Source of the DNA: Artemisia argyi
Lineage: Eukaryota; Streptophyta; Magnoliopsida; Asterales; Asteraceae
Direction of reading: 5' to 3'
Assembly (NCBI GenBank): GCA_030686995.1
Contig: CM060694.1
Span: 96,816,336-96,880,335, forward strand
DNA length: 64,000 nucleotides
How positions within the stretch are numbered: position 1 is the first letter of the stretch; each line of letters opens with the position of its first letter. Shown one piece after another: positions 1 to 11,568 of the stretch. The position numbers were made by a program, and so were the translations under genes. The notes under the pieces were generated by a model that saw only the letters and a program-made list of their open reading frames with translations, was not told the DNA's origin and did not search any database.

Positions 1-870
1 AATGCTAACACCTCCTCTTACATTTAGGCTGAACATTGTCCCCAATGTTCAATAAAAAGATGTAAAAGTAAATAAGGTAAAAGAATGAAAAGAAATACTC
101 CCCTGATTCGTTCAAATGTGGATGAATCGTTAACATGGTTAAATCCTCCTCCAAGAAAATAAACGTTGAAAGCTTCCCTTCCGAGATAATAAATCATCTT
201 CTTATCCAATATAACCTATTAAACCTGAGAAAACAATCATGGCAACCTCGCATAAAATCGGCGGCAATCTATATATATAAGGATATAATGCTTGTGGAAT
301 GAATGTTTGCAGATTTCCTGGAATTTATAAAACTAAAGAATTAACAAAAACTTCAAAACTCCGTTAGAAAAACAAAACTTGAAAAATTTCCAGATTTTTA
401 CACCTGACGCCATCACGTGTTAATCCTGACGTCGTCAGAGTGTTCTGACAGAAATCTCATGTTAAGTTTCCAGAAAATTTCTGGAAAAACTTATGCCTTA
501 ATTCCTGGAATTTCCTACAAAACATTATTAAGACTCAATACAAGCATTTGACTCAAACAAATACTAATATACATGTTCATTTAATGTTGTTGTGGTTCGT
601 GTTCAATTCCGTTCTTTAAAAACAAATTAAGATTTCCATTACACTTATCTTTTGCGAAATACCTTTTATGAAGTTAAGACAAACAACATGGTAAAGCATT
701 TTCAAAATTTAGTATGAAACACGATCCACGAACAATAAGAATCAAGCATGCATACGGAAACAAAAAAATCAAACAAACAAACAAACAAAACTAATAAAAC
801 ATGGGTTGCCTCCCAAGAAGCGCTTTTCTTTATTTACGAGTCTTGTAGCTAGACTCAAAGTCATGGGCTA
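1..870 (-). other. AthA 3' noncoding region
   Basis: No coding capacity is seen. It matches the equivalent regions of AthC (about 16060-16950) and AthD (reverse complement of about 48350-49210). A perfect hairpin lies at 31-50 (GAACATTG arms, 4-base loop), beside a pyrimidine run at 10-20 that is a purine run on the element strand. Degenerate copies of the TGACGNCGTCA motif occur near 407-440. The block about 805-850, just after the integrase stop, is shared with the other family members. Confidence 0.7.
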
Positions 871-1773
871 TCACGTGACCTCGTCATAAAATGTTATGTC
901 TTCCTCATTGATCATTGCATTACCATTTTCTTGATAATGCTTAACGCGTTGTATGTTCACAGTGAATTCTCTACTCTCATCGTCCATTAACACAACAGCT
1001 CCGGTTTTAGAGGAACTTTTCACGGTAAAAGGTCCATACCATCTAGATTTAAGTTTCCCTGGAAACAACCTCAAATGAGAGTTATACAGTAGAACTTTGT
1101 CTCCTTCTGAGAACTCCTTAGGTCTCTTAATTCGTTGGTCATGCCATATTTTTACCCTTTCTTTATATGTGACGGAGAATTTATACGCTTCCAGTCTTAA
1201 TTCATCAAGCTCCTGGAGCTGTAAGAACCAATTCGTTCCTGCGACTGTATAGTCCAGATTACATGTCTTAAGTGCCCAATATGCCTCGTGTTCAAGCTCT
1301 ACTGGAAGGTGACACGCCACGCCATAAACCATGCGGAACGGGGTTGTCCTAATAGGTTTTTTGTAGGCCGTTTGGAATGCCCATAAAGCCTCGTCGAGTT
1401 TAAATGACCAATCCTTTCTGTTCTGATTGACCGTCTTTTCGAGTATTCTCTTAATCGCTCTATTGGTGTTTTCAACTTGACCGTTCGTTTGAGGGTGATA
1501 AGCGGTGGAGAATCGGTGGGAGACCCCATATCTTTTCATGACTTTCTCCATTTGTGCATTGCAGAAATGGGTTCCCCTGTCACTAATAAGAGCTTTAGGA
1601 ATGCCAAACCTAGCAAACATTTTTTTAAAGAAATGAATAACTACCCTGGCATCATTGGTCCTAAGGGCTTGTGCCTCTACACATTTTGAAACATAATCAA
1701 TGGCCACTAAGATGTATTCGTTCCCCCTGAAGACGGGAATGGGCCCATAAAATCTATTCCCCAAACATCAAAA
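871..1773 (-). pseudogene. AthA integrase, catalytic core and C-terminal part
   Basis: Integrase inserts the retrotransposon cDNA into the genome. The core D,D-35-E residues are visible: the first Asp in the W-G-I-D-F-M motif just after the MITE, the second in S-D-R-G-T-H-F, and the Glu in H-P-Q-T-N-G-Q-V-E-N. A G-P-F-T-V motif begins the C-terminal domain, and the frame ends at 871. The W-G-I-D-F segment and the rest are in different frames, so a one-base indel lies near 1725-1740. The 1774-2112 MITE separates it from its zinc-binding domain, so no functional integrase can be made. Confidence 0.85.
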
Positions 1774-2112
1774 GGGTTTTATATCAGATAGGTTACCAAA
1801 CTTTGCGATTTTGTTCACCTAAGTTACCCAACTATTTTTTTTTTGTGCAAATGGGTTACCAAACTTTGTGATTTTGTTCATCTAGGTTACTGAACTTACC
1901 AAAATATACGTAAACATCACTGGAACATGTAATAACACGACATTCATGTTACTTAACTTACCAAAAAATGTACGTTCAGGTTACTCGGATTACACTGAAA
2001 ATATGAGGTGTATGCTACCCAAAAGTTCAGTAACCTAAGTGAACAAAAAAAAAGTTTGGTAACTTAGGTGAATAAAGTTGGAAAGTTGGGTAACCTATCT
2101 GATATAATACCC
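1774..2112. mobile_element. Mutator-type MITE inside the AthA integrase
   Basis: A 339 bp insert has long terminal inverted repeats: GGGTTTTATATCAGATAGG at 1774 against the reverse complement of the sequence ending at 2112 (GGGTATTATATCAGATAGG). The inverted similarity continues inward for tens of bases, including a repeated 'ggttaccaaac' phrase. It is flanked by a perfect 10 bp direct repeat, AACATCAAAA, at 1764-1773 and 2113-2122, which is within the integrase reading frame on the other side. A 9-10 bp duplication points to the Mutator superfamily. It has no coding capacity and would be mobilised in trans. Confidence 0.85.
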
Positions 2113-3380
2113 AACATCAAAAACATCACAAACTTGTATAAAATTATGAGGGGCTTCATCCCTTCTTGGTATATTCCCAGCTCGTTGGCATGCATTGCAC
2201 GCTTGTATCATCCCCTTTACATCAAGAAATATTGTAGGCCAATAGAATCCTGCATCAAAAAAATTTCGTGCAGTGGTGTTCATCCCGTGATACCCCCTGA
2301 GGGCCCTGAATGACATTCTTTCATTATCTTCATCGCCTCTTTTTCCAAAACATAGCGCCTGATTATTTGATCAGGACATCGTCGGAACAAGAAAGGTTCG
2401 TCCCAAAAGTAATATTTTAATTGGGTAAAGAACCTTTTCCTTTCGTGTCTATTCAAGTGTTCTGGAATAATTCTACTTGCTAGATAGTTAGCATAATCCG
2501 CGTACCATGGCTCATAATCATTTATGGACATGAGCTGCTCTTCAGGAAATGAATCCCGAATCTCACTCTTGTCAGATTCGTTAAGACATGGATTTTCGAG
2601 ACAAGAGAGATTATCAGCAGCTAAATTCTCTGCCCCCTTCTTATCATGGATTTCAACATCAAACTTTGGTAACAATAAGATCCACCAAATAAGTCGATGT
2701 TTAGCATCTTGCTTAGCAAAGAGGTATCGAAGAGACGAATGGTCTGTAAAGACGACCGTTTTTGAAAGGACAAGATATTGGCGAAATTTATCAAAAGCGA
2801 ATACTACAGCCAATAGCTCCTTTACAGTAGTAGAGTAGTTTTCTTGAGCAGGATTCATTGTTTTGCTAGCATAGTATATCGGCTGGAAGTGTTTGTTAAG
2901 CCTTTGGCCCAATACTGCTCCAACAGCATAGTCGCTAGCGTCGCACATGATTTCAAAGGGCAATTCCCAATTAGGTGTAACCATAATTGGGGCTTGCGTG
3001 AGTTCCTGCTTTAGCCGATCGAATGCATCTTTGCATTCTTGAGAGAAATCAAAAGGGGCATCCTTAACAAGCAACTGAGTCATTGGCTGAGCTATTTTAG
3101 AGAAGTCTATAATGAATCTCTTATAGAAACCGGCATGACCTAAGAAGCTGCGTACTGCCTTGACTGTAGTTAGATAGGGTAGCTTGGAGATAGCTTCAAT
3201 TTTTGCTCTGTCCTCCTCGATCCCATTTCCATAGATTTTGTGTCCAAGCACAATCCCTTCTTTCTCCATAAAGTGGCATTTTTCCCAGTTTAGGACCAAG
3301 TTGGTTTCCTCAATGTTTGAACATTTTTTCGAGGTTAGCGAGACAACGATCGAAAGAGTTCCCAAAGACAGAGAAATCAT
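2113..3380 (-). pseudogene. AthA RNase H and integrase zinc-binding domain
   Basis: This is the C-terminal part of pol. It starts with the end of the RT (thumb/connection, V-L-G-H-K-I followed by S-F-L-G-H-A-G-F-Y). RNase H then follows: C-D-A-S-D for the first Asp, K-E-L-L-A-V-V-F for the Glu and F-T-D-H-S-S-L for the next Asp. Last comes the integrase zinc finger, with G-Y-H-G and C-N-A-C-Q. The frame is offset from that of the RT (overlap at 3310-3380), so a frameshift lies near 3320. A second frame change occurs near 2300, at the zinc finger. Confidence 0.85.
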
Positions 3381-3855
3381 CGATGAAGACTTCCATGCTG
3401 TCTTCCATCAACTCATGAAACATTGCAGTCATACATCGCTGAAAAATGGGGGGAGCGTTACATAACCCGAAAGGCATTCGCCTATAGGTGAATGTTCCAT
3501 ATGGGCAAGTGAACATGGTGTTTTCTTGATCCTCAGGGGCTATGGGGATTTGGAAGTACCCTGAGAATCCATCCAAGAAACAGTAGTACTCATGTCCTTC
3601 TAATCTTTCCAACATTTGGTCTATGAATGGGAGAGGGAAGTGATCCTTTCGGGTGGCATCATTCAGTTTTCTATAATCAATGCACGCACGCCAGCCAGTG
3701 ACTGTCCTTTGGGGCACCAATTCACCCTTGTCATTTTTCACCACTGTCATCCCTCCTTTCTTTGGTACGACCTGTACAGGACTAACCCACGGACTATCTG
3801 AAATGGGGTAGATCAGCCCTGCATCCAAGAGTTTTATGTCTTCCTTTTTCACCAC
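3310..3855 (-). pseudogene. AthA reverse transcriptase core
   Basis: The reverse transcriptase copies element RNA into cDNA. About 181 codons are open. Visible motifs are S-P-W-V-S-P-V near the start, W-R-A-C-I-D-Y-R-K-L-N, F-L-D-G-F-S-G-Y-F-Q with the first catalytic Asp, M-P-F-G-L-C-N-A-P, and the F-I-D-D catalytic box. The series matches the Ty3/gypsy RT and the wording is close to Athila. The upstream linker is broken by in-frame stops near 3880 and 3990, and a frameshift follows the F-I-D-D box. Confidence 0.9.
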
Positions 3856-4197
3856 TTCCTTAATATTGGGATTTACTCACCTCTGGGGTTGCACAGCTGG
3901 TTTATAATCTTCTTCCATAAGAATCTTGTGTGTGCAAAAGGTCGAGTCAATTCCCTTAATGTCTGCTACACTCCATGCAATGACTCCCTTCTATTTCTTC
4001 AAAACTCCTAAGAGTTTATCTTTTTGCTCATCTTCCAAGGAGGAATTTATGATTACTGGCAGTTGATCTTCTCCATGTAGGAAAGCATTTTCTAAGTGGT
4101 TTGGGAGTTCCTTGAGTTCTAGCTTAGGTGGTTCGACGATAGGGGGTTTCAGTTTGTTTTCGGGTTTACGAAGCTCGAGTGGTTCAGTGGCTCCTTG
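3856..4197 (-). pseudogene. AthA protease-RT linker
   Basis: The polyprotein frame continues between protease and RT but is interrupted by stop codons. Readable pieces include a K-L-E-L-K-E-L-P-N-H-L-like segment (the usual gypsy linker before RT) and G-V-I-A-W-S, which precedes the RT in Ty3/gypsy elements. No separate gene is present. Confidence 0.6.
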
Positions 4198-5085
4198 TCA
4201 AGGATAGAAGGATACTGTGCTAACCCTTTCTTCCTTCTCCTTCTCAATTATGGGAAGGAAAGCTTCATCTCGCAACCAGCCTTCTTCGATCTGTTCATCA
4301 ACACAGTTGTCAATGACATCGGTTAACTCATCGACCTCTCCGATGAAATATAGCCAGTTAGCAGCTTCGAGAGAAAGGATCATTGTATCCTTAATATCAA
4401 AGGTTAAGCTGTCGGTTCCCACTCGCAGAGTTAATTTGCCGTCATGAACATCAATGACAGCACGAGTAGTGGCAAGAAATGGTCTTCCTAAGATGATGGG
4501 TACAAGGTCATCCTCCTCTATTTCCAAGATTACAAAGTCAACCGGAAATTTGAACCTCCCAACTTTAACTAGCACGTTCTCGCATATCACCAAGGGGTAT
4601 TTGACTGATCTATCGGCTAGCTGGATGTTCATACGGGTTTTCTTCAATCCAGAATACCCTAATTTGAGGAACATGGAATAAGGCATGAGGTTGATGCTTG
4701 CCCCTAAATCAGCTAGAGCATTCTTTACCGATAGAGATCCTATGGAATAGGGCAAGGTGAAGCTACCCGGGTCATCTACCTTTTTTGGTAGACCTCGTTG
4801 GGTCACCAACGAGCATTCCTCTCCTAGGGTTACAAGACCCTCAAGTCTCTTTTGGTTGGCAAGTAATCTCTTGAAATATGTGCTATACTTGGGCATATGG
4901 TAGCAAGCATCAAAGAGGGGTATGGTGACTACCGAATCCTTTAGATATGACAAGAATCTTTTATTATCATTCTCAATCTTTTGATTCTTGAGGCGGGACG
5001 GAAATGGGACTTTCACAGGTTGGTTAGGCAGAGCAAGTGGAGAGGAGGTCATCTGAGGGGGTTGTTCGAGGGTCTCATCGCTCAC
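4198..5085 (-). pseudogene. AthA aspartic protease region
   Basis: The retroviral-type aspartic protease processes Gag-Pol. The open stretch is 295 codons. The active-site motif reads A-L-A-D-L-G-A-S-I-N-L-M-P, with Leu in place of the usual Thr/Ser after the catalytic Asp, which is normal in Athila-like elements. The flap/hydrophobic part (V-I-C-E-N-V-L-V-K-V) and I-I-L-G-R-P-F-L-A-T follow. The N-terminal third is the end of Gag (basic, with P-F-P-S-R-L). It ends at a stop at 4198. Intact over this length, but the flanking gag and pol frames are broken. Confidence 0.8.
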
Positions 5086-6588
5086 ATCACCGTCTTCCCT
5101 GTGAGGAATGTCTGGCTCAACAACAATGGGATGTTGGTTCGGATAAGGAGGGTCCTTGGTTGTTGTTCCGGCTCAAGTAGTAATCGCGAGTATGGGGTCC
5201 TTTTGGCTTATTTGAGGCTTGTTACGACCATCGAGGGTGGCATTCAGCATTTGGAACCATTTTCCCATGTCATTTCGTTGTTCGGTGATGACGTCGTCAA
5301 GCCCTTTCAATTGTATGTTTTTTTCATGGGCGAAATGTCCAAGATCATCCTCAAAAGTGCTCCTGATTTTGAAGTGAGGACCTTTCTCTCCCTCCTCTTT
5401 TCTTACAAGATTCCCCCAAGGGGTAAAATCATTGTTTTCGTGGAAGGTTAACAGGGAAGGATCATCAAAAATGTCATGGCTTGACAGGTATGCACGTTCG
5501 ATAGTGGTTTCTCCTCCGCATTCCTCTATTTCATGCGGGCCCCCACAGTGGTCACAAATCAAGTATGGATTTGATAGTTGTTTAGCTGTTCGCTACCCTG
5601 CGAGGTATGATACCCTCTCATGAAGCTTCCTTAGCCGATTCTCAGATGAGGGTGTTTGCATGATTTCGGATATAGTCATAGTCAAATCAGGTTCATCCCA
5701 GGTATCGTCTTGATCTTGAGCATATTCCTCAATCCTATTCCACCCTTCCTCGGCGCTTAGATTGGCTATTTTCCCTTTTATCGAATTATTGATCCCATGT
5801 TGGTCATTTTGGGAGACGTTGTCATAGAAGATTTGGACAAGAAGCCAAAGTTCGATGCCATGATGGGGAACGTGCCTTATTAGGTCCTTGAATCTAATCC
5901 ATGATCTACATATGGGTCCGTCTTTTCCCTTACGGAAACGGAGGATCCTATCCCTAAACGCTGAGGTTTTTCATGCAGGGAAGAATTTCTCGTAAAACAT
6001 AGAGATAAGTTGATCCCATGTAAAAATGGACTCAGAGGGGAGTTTATCGTACCAATCCTTGGCTTTTTCTTGAAGGGTAAAGGGAAAGAACCGTAGTCGG
6101 GATGTGTCTCTAGTTTCCCTATCCGCATGGAGGGTGTCTACTATCTTTAAGAAATCCCTAATATGTTGAATTGGATCATCGGTTTTCAATCCGCGAAACC
6201 TGCATACACTTTGGACAAGCAAAACATCGTTTGCATGCAAGACCTCATTGGTAAGTTCGTTTGGTAAGACATGGGCATTAGAGAAGTCGCGAGGGTTCGG
6301 GGATGAATAATCCTTAAGGCGCTTAGGTGTGGGAATTTCATGAGTGTCCATATCGCGACTGGATTGGGAGCTAGGGGATGTAAGGTGATGATCTGAATTT
6401 TCTTCAGAAAGGGCTTCATAAAAGTTGATGGCTGTGCCGGATGGTTCGGGTGTTGGAAGAGATTGCCTTAGCCTATGCATTTCCCTTTCAAGTTCTGCAT
6501 AGGGAGAGACAAGATTTCTTAAGGAACTACGACTTCTGGTGACTCTAAGAATAGAAAGATCTTCATTTGCCATGATGGCGTATGGCAA
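5086..6588 (-). pseudogene. AthA gag (capsid and zinc knuckle)
   Basis: Gag forms the virus-like particle. The start is a Met at about 6573 or 6588, just after the leader. The capsid part contains L-V-Q-S-V-C-R-F-R-G-L, D-P-I-Q-H-I-R-D-F-L and D-W-Y-D-K-L-P, characteristic of plant gypsy Gag. A TGA stop follows F-F-P-A at 5971; the frame then continues through V-P-H-H-G-I-E-L to a TAG near 5600. A zinc knuckle C-x2-C-x3-H-x4-C (C-D-H-C-G-G-P-H) lies near 5530-5560. This Gag differs clearly from the Gag of AthB and AthC despite the shared LTR family. Confidence 0.8.
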
Positions 6589-6745
6589 AGGTTACGAACA
6601 AAGGAACGAAGAAAAAGATAGACTAAAGAAAACCAATAAAAATAAAAATAAAAATCTTACTAGAAAGGAATCTAGCAAGTAGACCCAATAAAAAGAAATT
6701 TTAACCTAGACAATAACTATTCCCTAGGCTGCGGCACCAAAAACT
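6589..6745 (-). other. AthA leader with primer-binding site
   Basis: Between the 5' LTR end (6746) and gag lies a leader that matches those of AthC and AthD closely. The primer-binding site is at about 6722-6740; on the element strand it reads TTGGTGCCGCAGCC, one base off the TGGCGCCGCAGCC of AthD. It resembles the tRNA-Asp type PBS used by Athila elements. The rest includes the conserved string ending in 'ctagattcctttctagtaag'. Confidence 0.7.
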
Positions 6746-7918
6746 TGATGCGTGGAATTGCGCCCTCGCAAAAGGTTTTACCTCTCAAGGGATCTTGAGA
6801 AACTTGCAATCACCACCAGGCAGTGTACCTGTTCGTTGTAGTGTAGTATAGTGACAAGTACCGGGGGATTGATCTTTCAACTCAAAGAATAGTGTTCGCT
6901 AGGGTTAAAACTCACTAAAACTAGGTCTAGAGGTGAGGGATGATTCTTTTTTGTATTTTTATATTTTAAGAAAAGCAAGTAAAAATCTCGGTTTTGGAAG
7001 GAGTGGGCGGAATTAGTTGCAAGTCAACTAACCCAATTAACTAAAGATGCAATGAAAATAAAATAAAATAAACTAAACTTAAACTAATTTGTGGTGTAAA
7101 CAATAATGAGAAAATTGTGTTTACTTAGATTTCACTACTCCTTAGCTATCTTTTATAGGTTGATTAGTTTGTTACAATTGCATGGATGACGGGTTATATT
7201 CCTTAATACCATTCGTAGGGCCGTGTACGATCTTCCCTAACTCTATAAGCTTCTACCTATATCCTATGTCGAGCCGACTAGAAGCTCCTAACATGGCATC
7301 CTTGGAAGTTACTTATGCATTAAATATAACCAAATAATCGTAGTACACCTCCGATCATATTTCCTAAGACGTTCAAGCAAGTTACCAATTGGAAGTCTGC
7401 CAGTTTTCTTAAGCCTAAAATCAAATTCATTCATCCACAACAATTACAAGTAAACAATCAACCCATAATCAATATCTAAGTTTCATTACATCTAAGCAAA
7501 CACGAAGAAAACCTAGCCTAGCATGTTAAAGAGAAAATAAGCGTTAGATATAATCAAACAACACATAGACATATTGAATGATTTGGTAAAGTACTTATCT
7601 TCAATTAAGCATAGAAGAAACAAGTGGTTGAAACCCTTGAAAAAGCTATAAAATTTGTCTAGGGTTTATTCCCTCAAAGTTGCACACAATAAATGAAAAC
7701 TAGAAAACTATATATAGATTTTGTCTCCTGACGGCGTCAAGAGTAAGGTGTGACGCCGTCAACTCGCCGCCAAAATAAACTCGTATTGCCTAGATCCACT
7801 TCTGACGCCGTCACTCTTTATGGGTTCTGGGCCGTCACCCTTTGCGATAACTCTTGATGGCCTTGGAAATTTTGTACGTGACGCCGTCAACTCCTCTTCA
7901 CAAAACATTCTGGGGCGT
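6746..7918 (-). repeat. AthA 5' LTR, downstream (R/U5 and most of U3) portion
   Basis: The left edge is TGATGCGTGG at 6746 (the LTR end ...CACGCATCA on the element strand). A TATA-like CTATATATAG lies at 7708-7717 on the minus strand. Exact TGACGSCGTCA motifs at 7729-7739, 7751-7761 and 7803-7813 lie immediately upstream of it in transcription order. The LTR is cut at 7918 by AthB and resumes at 11569. Confidence 0.85.
7708..7717 (-). promoter_or_regulatory. AthA LTR TATA box
   Basis: CTATATATAG, palindromic, lies in the same place relative to the TGACGSCGTCA cluster as in the other family LTRs (8386-8395, 13999-14008, 20769-20778, 51203-51212). The RNA start would be a few tens of bases further left. 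Confidence 0.6.
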
Positions 7919-9346
7919 TGATGAGGCAAAAAGTGTACTGCTTTTAAGGGGTCATTTAAGCCCGAATTCGAGATTATTTGATCAAATATTGCCCTAAATC
8001 GTTCCTTTTGTCATTTTAGGTACTTTTGGATAGAAATCTAGAAAAGGAAGCATTTTGGACGTTTTTGGAGCATAAAAGTGAACAAAACGGCAAAGTCTTA
8101 ATTTTCCTTGCTAGGAACAGTACCTGACGGCGTCAAGACTCACCACATGATGGCGTCAAGAGTTACAAAAGAGGTGGAAGTGGAAAATACACGTGACGAT
8201 CCAGAGAGTTTTTAAGCCTAGGACCTGACGGTGTCACCAAGGCCGTCAGGGTCCAAACACTAGTGACGGCCCAGAACATTTCTACACATGATGGCGTCAC
8301 AAATAGATCTAGGCAATATGGTTTTATTATTGCGGCGAGTTGACAGCGTCACAATCTAACACATGACGCCGTCATGATGTAATATCTATTTATAGTTTTC
8401 CAAATTTCATTCATTAGGGTGCAACTTTGAGGGAATAAACCCTAGTCCGAACTTTATGAGCTTTTCAAGGGTTTCAACCCCTTGATTCTTTCATGTTCAA
8501 TTAAAGATAAGTATTCCTTCAAATCATTCAATATGTCTATGTGTTGTTTGATTATATCTTACGCTTGTCTTCTATTTAACATCCTAGGCTAGATCTTTAT
8601 TGTGTTTGCTTAGATGTAGTGAAACCTAGATGTTGATTATGGGTTGATTGTTTGTTTATAATTGTTACGGATGATTGTATTCGATGTTAGGCTTAAGAAA
8701 ACTGGCAGACTTCCATTGGTAACTTGCTTGAACATCTTAAGAAACATGATCAGAGGTGTACTACGATTTTTGGTTGTATTTAATGCGTAGGAGAATTCTA
8801 ATGATCCCATGTTAGGAGCTTCTAACGGCTCGACATAGGAGTGAAGTAGGATCCTATGGAGTTAGGGAATATTGTACACGGCCCTACGACTAGTATTAAG
8901 GAATATGGCCCGTCATCCATGCAATTGTAACAACCTAATCAACCTGTAAAAGATATCTAGGAAGTAATGAAATCTAAGTAAACACAACTTTCCTCATTAT
9001 TGTTTCCACCACATTAGTATAATAGTTTTATTTTCATTTATTTTATTTTATTTTGATTGCATCTTTAGATTAATTGGGTTAGTTGGCTAGCAACTAATTC
9101 CGCCCATTCTTCCAAAACCCTATATTTTTACTTGCTTTTATAAAATATAAAAATACAAAAAGAATCATCCCTCACTTCTAGACCTAGTTTATTAGGCTTT
9201 CTAATCCTAGCGACACTATTCCTGAGTTGAACGATCAATCCCCCAGTACTTGTCACTATACTATACTACACCGATCAGGTACACTGCCTGGTTGGGGTTG
9301 TAAGCTTCTCGAGATCCCTTGAGAGGTAAAACCTGTTGCGAGGGCG
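7919..9346 (+). repeat. AthB 5' LTR, nearly complete
   Basis: Starts TGATGAGGC and runs to 'gagggcg' at 9346, where it fuses directly to gag. A TATA-like CTATTTATAG is at 8386-8395. About seven full or degenerate TGACGNCGTCA motifs lie between about 8124 and 8375. The U5 end normally reading ...CACGCATCA is missing. Confidence 0.85.
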
Positions 9347-10842
9347 ACTTCCGGTTGGTGCAAAGCGGATGTGCATTCCATGGACTTCGTTTCGAAGATC
9401 CTAATCAACATCTCAAGGATTTCCTTAAACTCGTAGATTCCATAGACCTTGAAGTTGCAACTAAAGATTCGACCCGATTATGCCTATTCCAATTCTCTCT
9501 ATGTAATCAAGCTAGTCAATGGCTTGAACGTTTACCCGCGGGATCCATCACCTCATGGGATGATCTCACCACTCGATCCCTTGCTCAATTTTTCCCACCG
9601 GGGAGAACTATGATGCTTAGAAATGATAGCTTGATGTTCCAACAATGTCAAGGTGAAACCTTCTATGAAGCATGGACTCGTTTCAAGGACTTACTCCAAA
9701 AAGTCCCTCATCATGGCATAAATCTTTGGCCATTAGTTCAAATCTTCTATGACCATGTAGACTTTCACACCAAACGCACCATCGATCGAGCCGCCGGAGG
9801 AAGGTTGCGTGATAGAAACACTAAGGAATCTTGGGAGATTATTGATGAGCTTGCCTTCGACAATCAAGAGTTATGGGAAGTTACTCATGTTATAAACTCG
9901 GCTATCAACGCAATATCGACACCTGGAGAAACCAATCAAATCTCCGAAGAACTCCTTTGCAAACTTGAGACAAAGGTTGACTATCTCATGGAAAAACAAA
10001 AGAAACCTTTAAGTCCTAGCTGGGCAACAGTCAATTCTGTCTCAAATACGATTCCAACACCGTTTTCTGAGTCACCCTCTAGAGAGAATGTCAAAACCTT
10101 TCAAAACTATGCTCCACCTTATTCACCTCCTCAAAGCCTCAGCCTAGAATTCGAAGCTCGAATGAGAGAGTATATGGCAACCAATTCTGAGTGGCTTGCT
10201 AAATTTGAGGAAGCTGTTTATAAACAAAAGGAGGAGATGCAGGAGAAAATGAAGGAGATGATGAGCCTAGTGGAGGAATACGCAAACAAAAAAACCCCGG
10301 AAATGATGTTACTAAGAAAAGAAAGCACTACCCCTACTACCCGATTTGTTAATTCTATCACAATTGTCCACGAGGATAATGAGGAAAAGGAAACCCCTGG
10401 TGAACAAACCATTGAGGAACCGCCAAAATCCCAATCTCTAGGTTGCTACCTAAAACATGATATAAACGAGAACACCATAACAAATTGGATAAAGGGTGAT
10501 GGGCGTAGCCAATCCTCCAAACAGGTTTCAAAGAAGGAGAAAGAGGGGAAAGATAAGTATGATACATTGCCTGGGGGACCGGTATTTGAGAAGCTCCTTA
10601 TACAAAAAGTGGCTACTAAGCGGATGGCTTGTGGGAGCTTTGAGATACCAGCCAGCATTGGGAATTTGCAATATCTGGATGCTTTCGCTGATCAAGGATC
10701 GGAAATGAATCTTATGCCCCTAACTATTTATACGCAACTAACCACAGAAATGCCGGCCACCACCCGTATTAGGCTATCCTTCGCTGGTCACTCTTATGTA
10801 TACCCTTTGGGAATTGTAGAGGATGTACTAGTCAATGTTGTA
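9347..10842 (+). pseudogene. AthB gag-protease fragment fused to LTR sequence
   Basis: The frame is open from 9319 to 10863, but its first residues come from the LTR and the last from the truncated 3' LTR. The capsid region has L-V-Q-S-G-C-A-F-H-G-L, D-P-N-Q-H-L-K-D-F-L, W-L-E-R-L-P-A-G-S-I-T and V-P-H-H-G-I. A long Lys/Glu-rich segment with coiled-coil character follows (about residues 280-340). At about residue 455 comes a protease-like A-D-Q-G-S-E-M-N-L-M-P, with Gln after the catalytic Asp. The protease is cut off shortly after at 10842. It lacks a native start, zinc knuckle and pol, so it is a relic that happens to be open. The Gag is of the AthC type. Confidence 0.75.
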
Positions 10843-11563
10843 GGGTTGATTGTTTGTTTATAATTGTTACGGATGATTGTATTCAATGTTAGGCTTAAGA
10901 AAACTGGCAGACTTCCATTGGTAACTTGCTTGAACGTCTTAAGAAACAAGATCGGAGGTGTACTACGATTTTTGGTTGTATTTAATGCGTAGGAGAATTC
11001 TAATGATCCCATGTTAGGAGCTTCTAACGGCTCGACATAGGAGTGAAGTAGGATCCTATAGAGTTAGGGAATATTGTACACCGCCCTACGACTAGTATTA
11101 AGGAATATGACCCGCCATCCATGCAATTGTAACAAGCTAATCAACCTGTAAAAGATATATAAGGAGTAATGAAATCTAAGTAAACATAACTTTCCTTATT
11201 ATTGTTTCCACCACATTAGTATAATAGTTTTATTTTCATTTCTTTTATTTTATTTTGATTGCATCTTTAGATTAATTGGGTTAGTTGGATAGCAACTAAT
11301 TCCGCCCACTCTTCCAAAACCCTAGATTTTTACTTGCTTTTATAAAATGTAAAAATACAAAAGGAATCATCCCTCACCTCCAGACCTAGTTTATTAGGCT
11401 TTCTAATCCTAGTGACACTATTCCTGAGTTGAACGATCAATCCCCCGGTACTTGTCACTATACTATACTACAACGATCAGGTACACTGCCTGGTGGGGGT
11501 GTAAACTTCTCGAGATCCCTTGAGAGGTAAAACCTGTTGCGAGGGCGGAATTCCCAAGTATCA
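10843..11563 (+). repeat. AthB 3' LTR, 5'-truncated
   Basis: Matches the 5' LTR from 8641 onward ('gggttgattgtttg') to the LTR end at 11563, so roughly the first 720 bp, including the promoter region, are deleted. The junction lies inside the protease coding sequence at 10840-10845. Confidence 0.85.
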
Positions 11564-11568
11564 CGCGT

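Larger units (their letters stand above)
7919..11563 (+). mobile_element. AthB: deleted Athila-family element nested in the AthA LTR
   Basis: It begins TGATGAGGC at 7919 and ends ...AAGTATCA at 11563. Flanking 5 bp repeats are GGCGT (7914-7918) and CGCGT (11564-11568), 4 of 5 matching, and the AthA LTR continues on both sides, so this is a real nested insertion. The structure is 5' LTR, gag-protease piece, then a 5'-truncated 3' LTR. The last few LTR bases, PBS, leader and start of gag are missing on the left, and everything after the protease plus the first half of the 3' LTR is missing on the right. Confidence 0.85.
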
